DNA from: Blastopirellula retiformator
GTDB lineage: Bacteria; Planctomycetota; Planctomycetia; Pirellulales; Pirellulaceae
Assembly (NCBI RefSeq): GCF_007859755.1
Contig: NZ_SJPF01000006.1
Coordinates: 310,010 to 374,009, forward strand
Length of the DNA: 64,000 bases
Reading direction: 5' to 3'
Positions 25,299 to 33,580 of the stretch are shown here, in pieces; position 1 is the stretch's first letter; each line of letters starts with the position of its first letter. The notes under the pieces are model-generated. The model was not told the origin of the DNA and ran no database searches. It worked only from the letters and a program-made list of their open reading frames with translations. A program made the translations under genes and the position numbers.

Positions 25299-26486
25299 CT
25301 ACGCCTGGGTCGCTTCCGCGGATCCTTTGGCCGGCGCCAGTTCGACGTTGGTCGCCTCGTCGTCAGACTTCGATTCTTCCGGCGACTCATCATTGACGTC
25401 CGCGTCGCTTTTCGCCACTTCGGCGTTCGCTGGATCGGCCTCTTCAGCGACAGGCTCCGTTACAACCGGTTCGGTCGCCGGCATCAGAATCTCTTCAAAC
25501 CGCAGGACCTCTCGCGATTGGTCCATGATGCAGCGGTTGCACGCATACAGGTTCCAATCATGCTCTCGGCCCATGATGCAGGAAACGTTGTACTGTGTCG
25601 TCTTCGCCCAACCTTCGCTCGACAAGCCGCCGGCGCCGGTGTAGCCCATCGCTTTGACGCCCCGCCCTTCGAGCATCCAGAACCGCTTTAGCGCCGGGTC
25701 GGAACTGTTGTAGTAGTTGACGAATCGCTCGACCCGCGACATCGCATCTCCGCCATAGCAGTAGGGAGAGAACGATCCGGTAGGCGTGGCCCCCGCGAAA
25801 AAGACGACGCGACAGTTTCTGGGCGCAACCTCCTCCAGCGATCGACCAACCACCACGCCGCCAGCTTGGAGCCGCAGTGCGCCGGTAACGACGCTCGCCC
25901 CTAGGCTGAACGCCGACAGGCTCACCTTTTCCTCGGCAGGCAATTGCGAGAGGAACCAACCGAGATAATACGCCTCGGCGTCGGCCCGGGCATTGTTGCG
26001 GCGGATGCTGGCCAGCGACTTCGAGTTGGGCGTCGTCGGCCACGACCAGATGATGTAGCGAATATGACGATCGGGCGTCCAGTCGCGGGTCACCTCGTGA
26101 TACATCGCCCAACCGCGACGCTTGGCCCAACCACGATCCATCCAGTTGCCATGCACGAAGATCGACGTGCAATCGACCGGAGCGTCGGCGGTCGCCTCTT
26201 CGATCGACGATTGCAACCAACCGGCTTCGCCGTCATAGCGCATCACCGACATCTGCTCGACCGGCAGTTGATAGCCGCAGCCGCCAGGCAGGCAGCGAGT
26301 CGACACCAGGTAGATCTCGTCGCCAGGACGAATCGCCTGGTGATAATTGGGACAACAGTAACCGCCGCCACTATCGCGATAGTCCGCCAATGCAGGCAGC
26401 GTGAAGGCGCCCGTCGTCAACAACAGGACGAGGAAGAATATCGCTTGTGACGATCGACGCGGTAGGAGGGATCGTAGGGGGGGCAT
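25299..26486 (-). CDS. Exported alpha/beta hydrolase-like protein
   Basis: A 395-residue protein from the ATG at 26486, with a basic then hydrophobic leader (SSQAIFFLVLLLTTGAFTLPALA). FVHGNWMDRGWAKRRGWAMY is the oxyanion-side strand of an alpha/beta hydrolase, and LSAFSLGASVVTGAL places the nucleophile Ser in an SFSLG elbow. Later FFAGATPTGS and REHDWN could supply the acid and His. The C-terminal 70 residues are acidic and low-complexity (EEADPANAEVAKSDADVNDE). The frame stays open to 26993, but that part runs through a dispersed repeat and across the divergent lipoprotein gene, so it is not coding. Substrate unknown. Confidence 0.8.
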   Translation of the reverse strand: MPPLRSLLPRRSSQAIFFLVLLLTTGAFTLPALADYRDSGGGYCCPNYHQAIRPGDEIYLVSTRCLPGGCGYQLPVEQMSVMRYDGEAGWLQSSIEEATADAPVDCTSIFVHGNWMDRGWAKRRGWAMYHEVTRDWTPDRHIRYIIWSWPTTPNSKSLASIRRNNARADAEAYYLGWFLSQLPAEEKVSLSAFSLGASVVTGALRLQAGGVVVGRSLEEVAPRNCRVVFFAGATPTGSFSPYCYGGDAMSRVERFVNYYNSSDPALKRFWMLEGRGVKAMGYTGAGGLSSEGWAKTTQYNVSCIMGREHDWNLYACNRCIMDQSREVLRFEEILMPATEPVVTEPVAEEADPANAEVAKSDADVNDESPEESKSDDEATNVELAPAKGSAEATQA

Positions 26487-26568
26487 CGCGGTCCAACATA
26501 CGTTGCGTGACTGTGAAAGTAATCCGACTAAGTTCCCTTTGTCGGCTAGCCGGCGGGTTGTCGTAAAG

Positions 26569-26594
26569 TCGCAACTTGAATGTTGCGATTTTTT
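26569..26594 (+). terminator. Hairpin with T-run between divergent genes
   Basis: TCGCAAC (26569-26575) pairs with GTTGCGA (26582-26588), followed by six T. It would stop rightward transcripts antisense to the hydrolase gene before the lipoprotein promoter. Confidence 0.45.
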
Positions 26595-26606
26595 CGCGTG
26601 TTGCGT

Positions 26607-26634
26607 TTGCACATCATGGTTCCTGATGTAGTGT
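26607..26634 (+). promoter_or_regulatory. Possible promoter of the small lipoprotein gene
   Basis: TTGCAC (26607-26612), 16 nt, TAGTGT (26629-26634), just after the hairpin terminator. The -10 is weak. Confidence 0.3.
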
Positions 26635-26702
26635 TGCGTACCCACAGTTTCGAATATGTATTTCCCGCCTCGCCAACATTCCATTTGCGGAGGATTTCTG
26701 CA

Positions 26703-26918
26703 ATGAAACGTTCCATGCTGTTGCTTGCCAGTGCGATGCTGGTTGTGGCGGTCGTTGGTTGCCGCAGCGGTATGGGCTGGCGCCCGTCCGAACCGGCCTG
26801 CTGCGGTGGCGCCGAGTTTTCCGGCCCCGCGATTTCGTCCTACCCGTCCTACGATGGCGACGCCGTCCTGGTACAACCGTCCAGCCCGACCACGCAAATC
26901 CTGCCCTCGCCTCGCTAA
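26703..26918 (+). CDS. Small predicted lipoprotein
   Basis: A 71-residue protein, MKRSMLLLASAMLVVAVVGC, with a lipobox VVGC at residue 20 and a short Pro/Ser-rich mature part (ISSYPSYDGDAVLVQ). GCGGAGGA eleven bases upstream is a strong ribosome binding site. Its stop codon TAA lies inside the first bases of the 157-bp repeat at 26915, so the element inserted at, or supplies, the gene end. Function unknown. Confidence 0.75.
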   Translation: MKRSMLLLASAMLVVAVVGCRSGMGWRPSEPACCGGAEFSGPAISSYPSYDGDAVLVQPSSPTTQILPSPR

Positions 26919-27071
26919 CTGCCTGTTGAAAAATGCCCTCGTGGCATTTTCCAACCTCGCCAGGCTCAGAGCATAGCTCTTCGCGGCTCGCAAAATAACG
27001 ACTTACGTCGCTATTTTGGGATCGCATCCCTGCGATCCAGCAGCCCGTTGAGAAAATCAACGGACTGCTAA
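26915..27071 (-). repeat. 157-bp MITE-like dispersed repeat, copy 2
   Basis: Inverted relative to the copy at 61961-62117 and exactly the same length. Three hairpins: ATGCC/GGCAT near 26933, the GCTCGCAAAATAACGAC core (its right arm changed here), and AGTCCGTTGA/TCAACGGGCT at the other end. The ends TTAGCAGTCCGTTGA and CTAACTGCCTGTTGA are imperfect inverted repeats. Confidence 0.8.
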
Positions 27072-27370
27072 CGGCGAGACGCGACCCACCAAGCCTCTCC
27101 CCCGCGCACGTCGCCTTCGCGAACCATATTTCGATGTGGATCGCGAAGGCGCTTTTCATTTCGAATCGGGGCCAAGGCCGCTCGCTGGGGCCGTTTCTAC
27201 CGCGCATTCTGCACGATCGCTATTAGCGCGCTAGGTTTTCTGCGAAAGACCTTGGCCGATTGCGGCGATTTTTTGGGCCTTTCGGTTCTCTGAATTACAA
27301 TCGAATAGACCCCGGCTGTCTGATCGTATGCGCTTCCCCGTTCTGATTTCTCACCCCAAGAGGTGTACTG
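27072..27370. other. Intergenic region with a terminator-like hairpin
   Basis: GCCTTCGCGA (27113-27122) pairs with TCGCGAAGGC (27141-27150), followed by GCTTTT. Nothing else is recognised before the GTG start at 27371. Confidence 0.5.
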
Positions 27371-28336
27371 GTGCGACAAGTCCCCCCCTTCGCCGTCGTC
27401 GCTCTGTTGCTGCTTACCAATTCGCAACTGCTGGCCCAATTCGAAGCGGTTCAGCCCTCCGAATCGAAAAACGCTCCGATCTTGGGCGAGGCTCGCACCA
27501 GCAAATACCAAGTCGGCATGACGATCGAAGCGGTCGGCGGCGATTGCGTCGGCCTGTATGGCACGATCCCGGTTCCGGCCGACTGGCCCGAGCAAACCGT
27601 TCGTCTGATCGACGAAGAGGTCTCCAACGAAGCCCGCATCGGCTATCGCATGCTTGAGAACTCGGTCAAACAAATGATGGTCAGCATCCCGGCGCTCCGC
27701 CGCGGTTCGACCGGCGGCGCAGTAATCACCCTAGAAGTCGAAACTCGTTCGGCGCAACCGCCGGTCGACCTGACCGGCGTCAAGATTCCGAAACGTCCCC
27801 CATCCGACATTCGTCGCTATCTCGGTTCGAGCCCCAGCATCGAATCGCGTCATAGTTCGATTCGCAAGCAGGCCCGCAAGATTGTCGCCGATGTCGATGG
27901 CGACTGGCGGAAGGTCGAGGCGATTTACGACTGGGTTCGCGAAAACATTTCGTACGAAAGCCAACGGCCGACGACCGCCGTCACGGCGCTCCGCAAAGGT
28001 ACCGGCGACTTTGAAGATTTGACCGGCCTGTTTATCGCCCTCTGCCGCGCCGCCGATATTCCGGCGCGTACCGTCTGGGTGCCGGGCAGCAGTTACGCCG
28101 AGTTCTACCTGGAAGACGCCAACGAAGAAGGTCACTGGTACCCGGCTCAAGTCGCTGGCCCCCGGGCTTTCGGCTACATGCCCGATCCACGTCCGATCTT
28201 GCAGAAGGGAGACAACTTCCGCGTGCCTGAGAAAACGGAACCGGTTCGCTTTGTCGCCGAATACCTGACCGGCAAGAAGAGTCCCAATGGCGGCCGCCCC
28301 CAGGTGACGTTCATTCGCGAAGAGCCAGGGAACTAA
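27371..28336 (+). CDS. Transglutaminase-like protein lacking catalytic residues
   Basis: A 321-residue exported protein with a GTG start (MRQVPPFAVVALLLLTNSQLLAQ). It is a paralogue of the next gene, sharing VPADWPEQTVRLIDEE with VPTDWPEQTVRLVEKK and the ending RPILQKGDNFRV. In the transglutaminase core the expected GDCE reads GDFEDLTGLFIALCRAA, so the nucleophile Cys is Phe. The expected His region reads VPGSSYAEFYLED where the paralogue has VPGHCYPEVYLQP. Two of three triad residues are therefore missing. It is five bases upstream of the active copy, so both are co-expressed. A scaffold or regulatory partner is plausible; that is inference. Confidence 0.88.
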   Translation: MRQVPPFAVVALLLLTNSQLLAQFEAVQPSESKNAPILGEARTSKYQVGMTIEAVGGDCVGLYGTIPVPADWPEQTVRLIDEEVSNEARIGYRMLENSVKQMMVSIPALRRGSTGGAVITLEVETRSAQPPVDLTGVKIPKRPPSDIRRYLGSSPSIESRHSSIRKQARKIVADVDGDWRKVEAIYDWVRENISYESQRPTTAVTALRKGTGDFEDLTGLFIALCRAADIPARTVWVPGSSYAEFYLEDANEEGHWYPAQVAGPRAFGYMPDPRPILQKGDNFRVPEKTEPVRFVAEYLTGKKSPNGGRPQVTFIREEPGN

Positions 28337-28341
28337 GATCG

Positions 28342-29319
28342 ATGCGTACGTCGTTAATCGGACTGCTCGCGTGGATCGCGCTCTCGACCACCGCCGCCGC
28401 TCAATTTGAACAGGCCGGCGGTCAGCGGAAGATGCTGACCGGCGACGATGTGACCCTGCAGCGCATCGAGGTCGGCTTCAAGCTACAGGTCTCGGGACTG
28501 GCGCAAGGGATCGTGGCGACCTTCCCCGTTCCGACCGACTGGCCGGAACAGACGGTTCGCCTGGTCGAGAAAAAACTGGTCAATGTCAAAGAGTCGGATA
28601 TCAAATTCAACATGCTGGGCGAAACGAAGCAGGCCCAGATCTTGATCCGGGCCCTCTCGCCGCACGAACAAGCCGAGGCGATTCTCGTTTACGAAGTTGC
28701 TCGGCGAAATGTGATCAAGCCGTCCGAGCCGGAAAAGCTAACGGCGCCGGCGGTTCGCGACATTGATCGCAGTATGCGGGTTTATCTCAATCCTGGGCCG
28801 GCGATCGAAAGCAACCACTCGAAGATCACGAAGCTGTCGGCCGAACTAACGCCCCCTGGCGGAACCGACTGGGACAAGCTGGACGCCTTCTATGACTACA
28901 TTCACGAGCATGTCCAATACGAGAACGGACCGCTCAAAGGCGCCGTCGCAGCCCTGGAAGAAGGTCGCGGCGATTGCGAAGAGATGACCGCGTTGTTTGT
29001 CGCCCTTTGCCGCGCCGCCAAGATCCCGGCGCGAACCGTCTGGGTGCCGGGACATTGTTATCCCGAGGTTTACCTGCAGCCGGAGATCGGCGATCCGCGC
29101 TGGGTCATCGCCGAGATGACCAATCAGTTTCCGCTGGGCGAATCGCCCGAGACCCGCCCCATCTTGCAGAAAGGGGACAACTTCCGCGTGCAAGGAAGTC
29201 GCCGGCCGGAACACTACGTCAAGCCGACGATGTCGATCAAGAACTACAACGGAAGCACGCCCCCGGTCGTCCAGTGGTTCCCACCGCCTGGCGTCGAACC
29301 AACCGCACCAACGAATTAA
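28342..29319 (+). CDS. Exported transglutaminase-like cysteine peptidase
   Basis: A 325-residue protein with a signal peptide (MRTSLIGLLAWIALSTTAAA, then QF). The core is intact: Cys in GRGDCEEMTALFVALC and His in VPGHCYPEVYL. The acidic residue is expected at DPRWVIAEM. WDKLDAFYDYIHEHVQYENG is the usual helix before the Cys. The gene starts five bases after its degenerate paralogue, and the pair arose by tandem duplication. It is likely periplasmic, acting as a protease or cross-linking enzyme; substrate unknown. Confidence 0.9.
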   Translation: MRTSLIGLLAWIALSTTAAAQFEQAGGQRKMLTGDDVTLQRIEVGFKLQVSGLAQGIVATFPVPTDWPEQTVRLVEKKLVNVKESDIKFNMLGETKQAQILIRALSPHEQAEAILVYEVARRNVIKPSEPEKLTAPAVRDIDRSMRVYLNPGPAIESNHSKITKLSAELTPPGGTDWDKLDAFYDYIHEHVQYENGPLKGAVAALEEGRGDCEEMTALFVALCRAAKIPARTVWVPGHCYPEVYLQPEIGDPRWVIAEMTNQFPLGESPETRPILQKGDNFRVQGSRRPEHYVKPTMSIKNYNGSTPPVVQWFPPPGVEPTAPTN

Positions 29320-29346
29320 TTCCGGGCGCCGTTGCACTTTGGGCGT

Positions 29347-29844
29347 TTACTTCAGCGCTGACAAAATCTTGTTCGCCAGCGGGCGATCCGGTTTCGTCCC
29401 CGGCAAGACCTGCGAGATCTTTCCTTCGGCGTCGATCACGTAGGTGGTGAACCCTTCCTGGCTGTACGGCTTGGTTTCGACCGCCGTCAGGTCCAGTCCC
29501 AGCGGGAACTCGGCTCCGGTAGTCTTCTTCACTTCTTCCAAACCCTTTTCGCCATCTTCCTCTTCTCGGAAGATCACCAGCACCTCGGCGCCTGCTTCTT
29601 TGATTTTGCCGTAGTTGGCTTGAATGTCTTTGATCTGCTTCATGCAGTAAGGGCACCAATGAGCGCGATTGAAGGCGAGCACCAGCTTCTTGCCGCGGAA
29701 GTCGTCGAGCTTGATCATGCCCTCGTTGACCGTTTCAACTTCAAAACTGGGCGCGACGGCGCCTACCTTCAACTCTTCGGCTGCGAGACCGCTGGTCATG
29801 ATAGCGGCGAAGGCCAAAGTTGTGAGCGACATTATCGTTTTCAT
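29347..29844 (-). CDS. Exported peroxiredoxin-like (AhpC/TSA, redoxin) protein
   Basis: A 165-residue protein with a signal peptide (TLAFAAIMTSGLAA). The thioredoxin fold is marked by VGAVAPSFEVETVN, then LAFNRAHWCPYCMKQIKD with a CPYC motif, and FTTYVIDAEGKISQVLPG. The active site CxxC and the leading W fit a periplasmic thiol oxidoreductase or a peroxiredoxin of the PrxQ/BCP type. It is convergent with the transglutaminase pair, and 166 bp separates it from the TlpA-like gene upstream. Confidence 0.88.
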   Translation of the reverse strand: MKTIMSLTTLAFAAIMTSGLAAEELKVGAVAPSFEVETVNEGMIKLDDFRGKKLVLAFNRAHWCPYCMKQIKDIQANYGKIKEAGAEVLVIFREEEDGEKGLEEVKKTTGAEFPLGLDLTAVETKPYSQEGFTTYVIDAEGKISQVLPGTKPDRPLANKILSALK

Positions 29845-29944
29845 GATCGTTCCCCAAATCAGGTGAGACGTGGTTGGTTGTGAGCCACAATTCTACGGAT
29901 CGCCCCTGCCCGTCCATTGTAGGAGAACATACCTCGCTGGTTCG

Positions 29945-29976
29945 AAAAAAGAAAAACGGAGCCGAAATGGCCCCGT
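29945..29976 (-). terminator. Intrinsic terminator of the TlpA-like gene
   Basis: In the leftward transcript ACGGGGCC (29976-29969) pairs with GGCTCCGT (29963-29956), followed by TTTTC and TTTTTT. Confidence 0.7.
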
Positions 29977-30010
29977 TTTACAGTTAGAAAGTTCGATAGC
30001 TCACGCTCTT

Positions 30011-31741
30011 TTAACGCAGCGGCTGGCCACCGGCGTTGGCCGCAGCAGCGGCCGCGCCTCCGCCCGCCGGAGCTTGCTGCGAAAAGATACTTTCCAGCAC
30101 TTCGCCCAAGCGTTCGCCGCGGGGATTGATTTCGATCACTTTTCCTTCCGGATCGACCAGCACCAAAAACGGAATGCCGTCGACGCCGCAGTGGACCGCG
30201 TTGACGTTCTCAAACCCAACCTTGGTCGGATCGTTGCTGATCACCGTGGTCCAGGGAAGTTGTCGCTTGGTGAAGAACGCTTCGAGCGCCTTGGGGTCTT
30301 CATCCAGATTGACGCCGACCACCTCAAAGCCCCGTTCGCGATACTTCACGAAGTTCTCCTGGATATTCGGAATCTCGGCCAGGCACGGACCGCACCAGGT
30401 CGCCCAGAAGTCGATCAACACGTAGCGACCACGATACTGCGACCAATCGAACGGCGATCCATCGAGGTTCGCCCCGACCAGCGGCAGCGGATTGCCGATC
30501 AAAGCCAAACGCTTGTTGGCGCTGGTCGCACTTTCGCGAATCGCGGCGGCGACTTGCTTGTTCGGGTGATTGCTGTAGTTCGCCAACAGCAGGTCGTTGA
30601 CCGCCTTGGCCAGCTCCATCCGGTTAAACTCTTCCATCTTCTGTTCGATCGCCTGGATCGTGGAGACCGGCTCGAGCGACTCTTTGCCGAACGAGTCGAC
30701 CAGTTGCTGCATCAGCTGCAACATTTCTTGGCCGCGAACGTCGTCGCCATTGGCAGCGTCCATCATCGCGCCGAAGATCTTCCACTGCAGGATATGATCG
30801 TCCAGACCAGCCGAGGCGTCGGCCAGCTCCTTGTCCTGGCTTCTGGCGAACGTCTGGCGAGCGTTGGTCAAGATCTCGACCGCGACGTCGGAGTGGCCCA
30901 TCTGGCCAAAGACGTTGGCGGCGTTCATCGCCACTTGCAGGTGCTGCGTCGAGGCGGCCGGATCGCCGATGATCGCCAGGGCGTCTTCTTTGACCATGCT
31001 GCCCAGCTCTTGCTTGCCCGAGGCGAAGTCCTGCAGCATGTATTCAAACATGTACAGCATGCCAAAGGTGCGGATCATGCGATCCGGATCTTGCGTCAGC
31101 TTTTGGGCCAGCGCGGTCCGATCGGCGATCAGCTTTTCGGCCTGATCGGGATTGATCTTCGCCAACACTTCGTACGAATGGAACTTGAACTGCAGCGCGT
31201 CGCGGCGTTGCTCGGAGGTGGCGTTAGGCAGAGCCAACAGACGATCGGCCGCCTCCATAGTGTTGGTGTAAACCTTGTTGGCGAAGCCGTGCAGCTCCTC
31301 CTGCGAGGCGGTGTTCGGGAAGCTCGTTTCGCCAACCGCCTTCATGTATCTGAGCAGTTCAACCGGGTCGTTCTGCGGCACCTTGTTGATGTCGACCTGG
31401 GCGTCCAGTTCGGCGGCCGAGATCGGGGCCGGCATCACAGGAGCCGCGCCGTCACCGGGCTGCTTCATCGCCAGCTGATTGGTTCCGCCGGCCTTGGGAT
31501 TTTGCGTCGCGGCCGGATTGCCGGTCGCCGGGGCCGAGACTTGAGCCGGACGAACCGGATTGGCGGCCTGCGTTGCCGCAGGCGGAGTTGAATTGTCGGC
31601 GGCGCTGTTGGCGGCCGGGGCGGGAACGTTGGCGGCAGGCGCGTCGCCACCTCCGCCACAACCGGCGAAACTCAAGACGGCGCAAGCGGCGCTGCTAACG
31701 GCCATGTAGGGAAGCCAAGGTAGGAAATGGAACTTTCGCAT
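30011..31741 (-). CDS. Lipoprotein with C-terminal TlpA/thioredoxin domain
   Basis: A 576-residue protein. The ATG at 31741 is preferred to 31756 because GAAGG stands about nine bases upstream. The leader MRKFHFLPWLPYMAVSSAAC continues to a lipobox-like SFAGC followed by GGGG. An Ala/Pro/Asn-rich linker leads to a helical region (about residues 120-430), then the thioredoxin domain with DFWATWCGPCLAEIPNI and VVGVNLDEDPKALE. It is probably anchored on the outer face of the inner membrane and reduces or rearranges periplasmic disulfides. A terminator follows the stop. Confidence 0.88.
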   Translation of the reverse strand: MRKFHFLPWLPYMAVSSAACAVLSFAGCGGGGDAPAANVPAPAANSAADNSTPPAATQAANPVRPAQVSAPATGNPAATQNPKAGGTNQLAMKQPGDGAAPVMPAPISAAELDAQVDINKVPQNDPVELLRYMKAVGETSFPNTASQEELHGFANKVYTNTMEAADRLLALPNATSEQRRDALQFKFHSYEVLAKINPDQAEKLIADRTALAQKLTQDPDRMIRTFGMLYMFEYMLQDFASGKQELGSMVKEDALAIIGDPAASTQHLQVAMNAANVFGQMGHSDVAVEILTNARQTFARSQDKELADASAGLDDHILQWKIFGAMMDAANGDDVRGQEMLQLMQQLVDSFGKESLEPVSTIQAIEQKMEEFNRMELAKAVNDLLLANYSNHPNKQVAAAIRESATSANKRLALIGNPLPLVGANLDGSPFDWSQYRGRYVLIDFWATWCGPCLAEIPNIQENFVKYRERGFEVVGVNLDEDPKALEAFFTKRQLPWTTVISNDPTKVGFENVNAVHCGVDGIPFLVLVDPEGKVIEINPRGERLGEVLESIFSQQAPAGGGAAAAAANAGGQPLR

Positions 31742-31882
31742 CGAACATGCCTTCATGTAGTCGCGGCGGGAATCGTATCCGCATCCGTTGGAGAAGTGCG
31801 ACCGTCGGGTCGTACCTTTGCAAACTAAGCGTGCGGAATTCTAGGAAAATGACGCCATGAAAGCAGCGCCGATTTCCGCCGA

Positions 31883-31908
31883 TTTCACCCCAATTTTTGG
31901 GTGAAATA
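31883..31908 (-). terminator. Hairpin directly after the SDR stop
   Basis: ATTTCACCC (31883-31891) and GGGTGAAAT (31900-31908) form a 9-bp stem two bases past the stop codon of the SDR gene. There is no U-run, so termination is uncertain; mRNA end protection is an alternative. Confidence 0.3.
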
Positions 31909-31909
31909 G

Positions 31910-32716
31910 CTAACTGCTAGCACCAAAATCACTGTTCGCAAAGATCGTGCGGCCCCCATCGACCGGAAGGCAAACTCCGGTCACGAAAGGGTTTTCGATC
32001 AGAAACAACGCCGCATGCGCCACATAGTCGGGCTTTCCTTGGCGTTTTACCAGGGTCCGCTCGATATCGCGGTCGATTTGCTCCTGCGGCGTTCCCTCGG
32101 GCTGCATTACCTGGCCCGGTAAGATGGCGTTAACCCGAATGCTGGGGTTTCGCGTCCCCAAATCGACCGCCAGGCTGCGCGTGAGCGTCGGCAGCGCTCC
32201 CTTCGACGCGAAGTAGGGAGCATGGTCCGGATAAGGTCGCACCACCGACCAATCGCCGATGTTGACGATCGCCCCGCCGTGCGGCTGATCAATCATCCGC
32301 CGTCCCGACGCCTGGCAGCAGAGAAACGTGCCGACCGCGTTCACTTCAAACTGCTGGCGAAAATCGGCGGCGGTGACTTCCTCAAACGGATGCGAATCCC
32401 AGATCGCCGCCGTGTTAACCAGCACGTCGATCCGGCCGAAATAGAAGTGAATGCTCTCGAACAGGGCGTGAATTTCCGCTTCGTCCGACAGATCGGCGGC
32501 GAACGCTTTCGACTCGATTCCTTGGTCCACCAACTCGGCCGCAGTCGCTTCCGCCTCGTCGATCGAACCATTGGCGTGCAGCGCGATCTGGTACCCTTGT
32601 TCGGCCAGCGTCAGCGCTACAGTCTTGCCAACGCGATCGGCGCCACTGCCGGTAACCACGGCGACAGGGGCGGCGTTGCCGAACAGCGACTTCAGTTTCT
32701 CTTGCTTGGTAGTCAT
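31910..32716 (-). CDS. Short-chain dehydrogenase/reductase, pteridine-reductase-like
   Basis: A 268-residue SDR. The ATG at 32716 overlaps the stop of the upstream gene (ATGA) and follows AAAAGG. The dinucleotide site is VVTGSGADRVGKTVALTLAE, of the PTR1/FabI-like extended type. VLVNTAAIWD matches the NAG region, with Ser in IVNIGDWSV and Tyr-Lys in YFASKGALPTL. The C-terminal NPFVTGVCLPVDGG is typical. It probably reduces a pterin or a related carbonyl; the true substrate is uncertain. Confidence 0.88.
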   Translation of the reverse strand: MTTKQEKLKSLFGNAAPVAVVTGSGADRVGKTVALTLAEQGYQIALHANGSIDEAEATAAELVDQGIESKAFAADLSDEAEIHALFESIHFYFGRIDVLVNTAAIWDSHPFEEVTAADFRQQFEVNAVGTFLCCQASGRRMIDQPHGGAIVNIGDWSVVRPYPDHAPYFASKGALPTLTRSLAVDLGTRNPSIRVNAILPGQVMQPEGTPQEQIDRDIERTLVKRQGKPDYVAHAALFLIENPFVTGVCLPVDGGRTIFANSDFGASS

Positions 32717-33576
32717 TCGGCCTTTTCGCACGGAGTGGGATGATTATGAAACTTGGCGATGATGTCCCAGGCCTGGGAGGGAGAATCGGCGAAGCTGATC
32801 AGATCCAAGTGCGAATCCCGAATCACTCCTTCGTCAGCCAAATACTGAAAGTTGACGACGTTGTTCCAGTATTCCGATCCGTACAAGATGATCGGGATAT
32901 CTTGCATGCAACCGGTCTGCCGCAGCGTCAGGGCGTCAAACAGTTCGTCCAGCGTCCCAAATCCGCCTGGGAAGACGACCAGCGCCTTGGCCCGCACCAG
33001 GAAGTGCATCTTACGCATGGCGAAATAATGGAACAAGAAACAAAGATCCGGCGTGATGTACGGGTTGGGATGCTGTTCATCAGGTAACGTGATGTTGAGC
33101 CCGACCGAAGGCGCCTCGGACTCGAACGCGCCTCGATTGGCGGCTTCCATCACGCCTGGGCCGCCGCCGGTGACGACGACATAGTCGCAATGACCGTCGA
33201 TGTGACAGTTGGTCGAACAGATGTGCGAGAACAGGCGGGCCTCTTCGTAATAGTGCGACTTGGCCAAGATCCGTTCGGCGCGGGCAACGTCGCGCATCCT
33301 CTGTGGATCGGTCGGCGCGGCGTCCAGCAGCATCTTCGCTTTCTCCAGGCGTTCTTCCGCCACGTGCTGTTCGACGATCTGCGTACCGCCAAACACGATC
33401 ACCGTCGAACGAATATTGAGCCGACGGAACGCGAGTTCCGGCTTCAAGTACTCCAGCTCCATTCGGACGGCCCGCAGCTCGTCGCTTTGCAGGAAGTCAG
33501 TATCCAGCTCCGCCATCTTGTAGGTAGGAGACTTCAAAATCATCGACAGGTTTTCGTGCACCCGTTTTCCATCCAC
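32713..33576 (-). CDS. LOG-family (TIGR00730) nucleotide phosphoribohydrolase-like protein
   Basis: A 287-residue protein. VVTGGGPGVMEAANRGAFE and VVFPGGFGTLDELFDALTL are the two glycine-rich motifs of the LOG family (formerly annotated as lysine decarboxylases), which cleave N6-substituted or plain nucleoside monophosphates. The N-terminal 70 residues are an extra helical segment beyond the 190-residue core. Its stop overlaps the SDR start by four bases, and it starts four bases before the stop of the beta-CASP gene, so the three form an operon. Confidence 0.9.
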   Translation of the reverse strand: MDGKRVHENLSMILKSPTYKMAELDTDFLQSDELRAVRMELEYLKPELAFRRLNIRSTVIVFGGTQIVEQHVAEERLEKAKMLLDAAPTDPQRMRDVARAERILAKSHYYEEARLFSHICSTNCHIDGHCDYVVVTGGGPGVMEAANRGAFESEAPSVGLNITLPDEQHPNPYITPDLCFLFHYFAMRKMHFLVRAKALVVFPGGFGTLDELFDALTLRQTGCMQDIPIILYGSEYWNNVVNFQYLADEGVIRDSHLDLISFADSPSQAWDIIAKFHNHPTPCEKAE

Positions 33577-33580
33577 GGCT

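Noticed and set aside
26487-26993. N-terminal extension of the hydrolase (MRAAKSYALSLARLEN...)
   Set aside because: It reads through the 157-bp repeat and the divergent lipoprotein gene. The same peptide start appears at 62039 from the other repeat copy.
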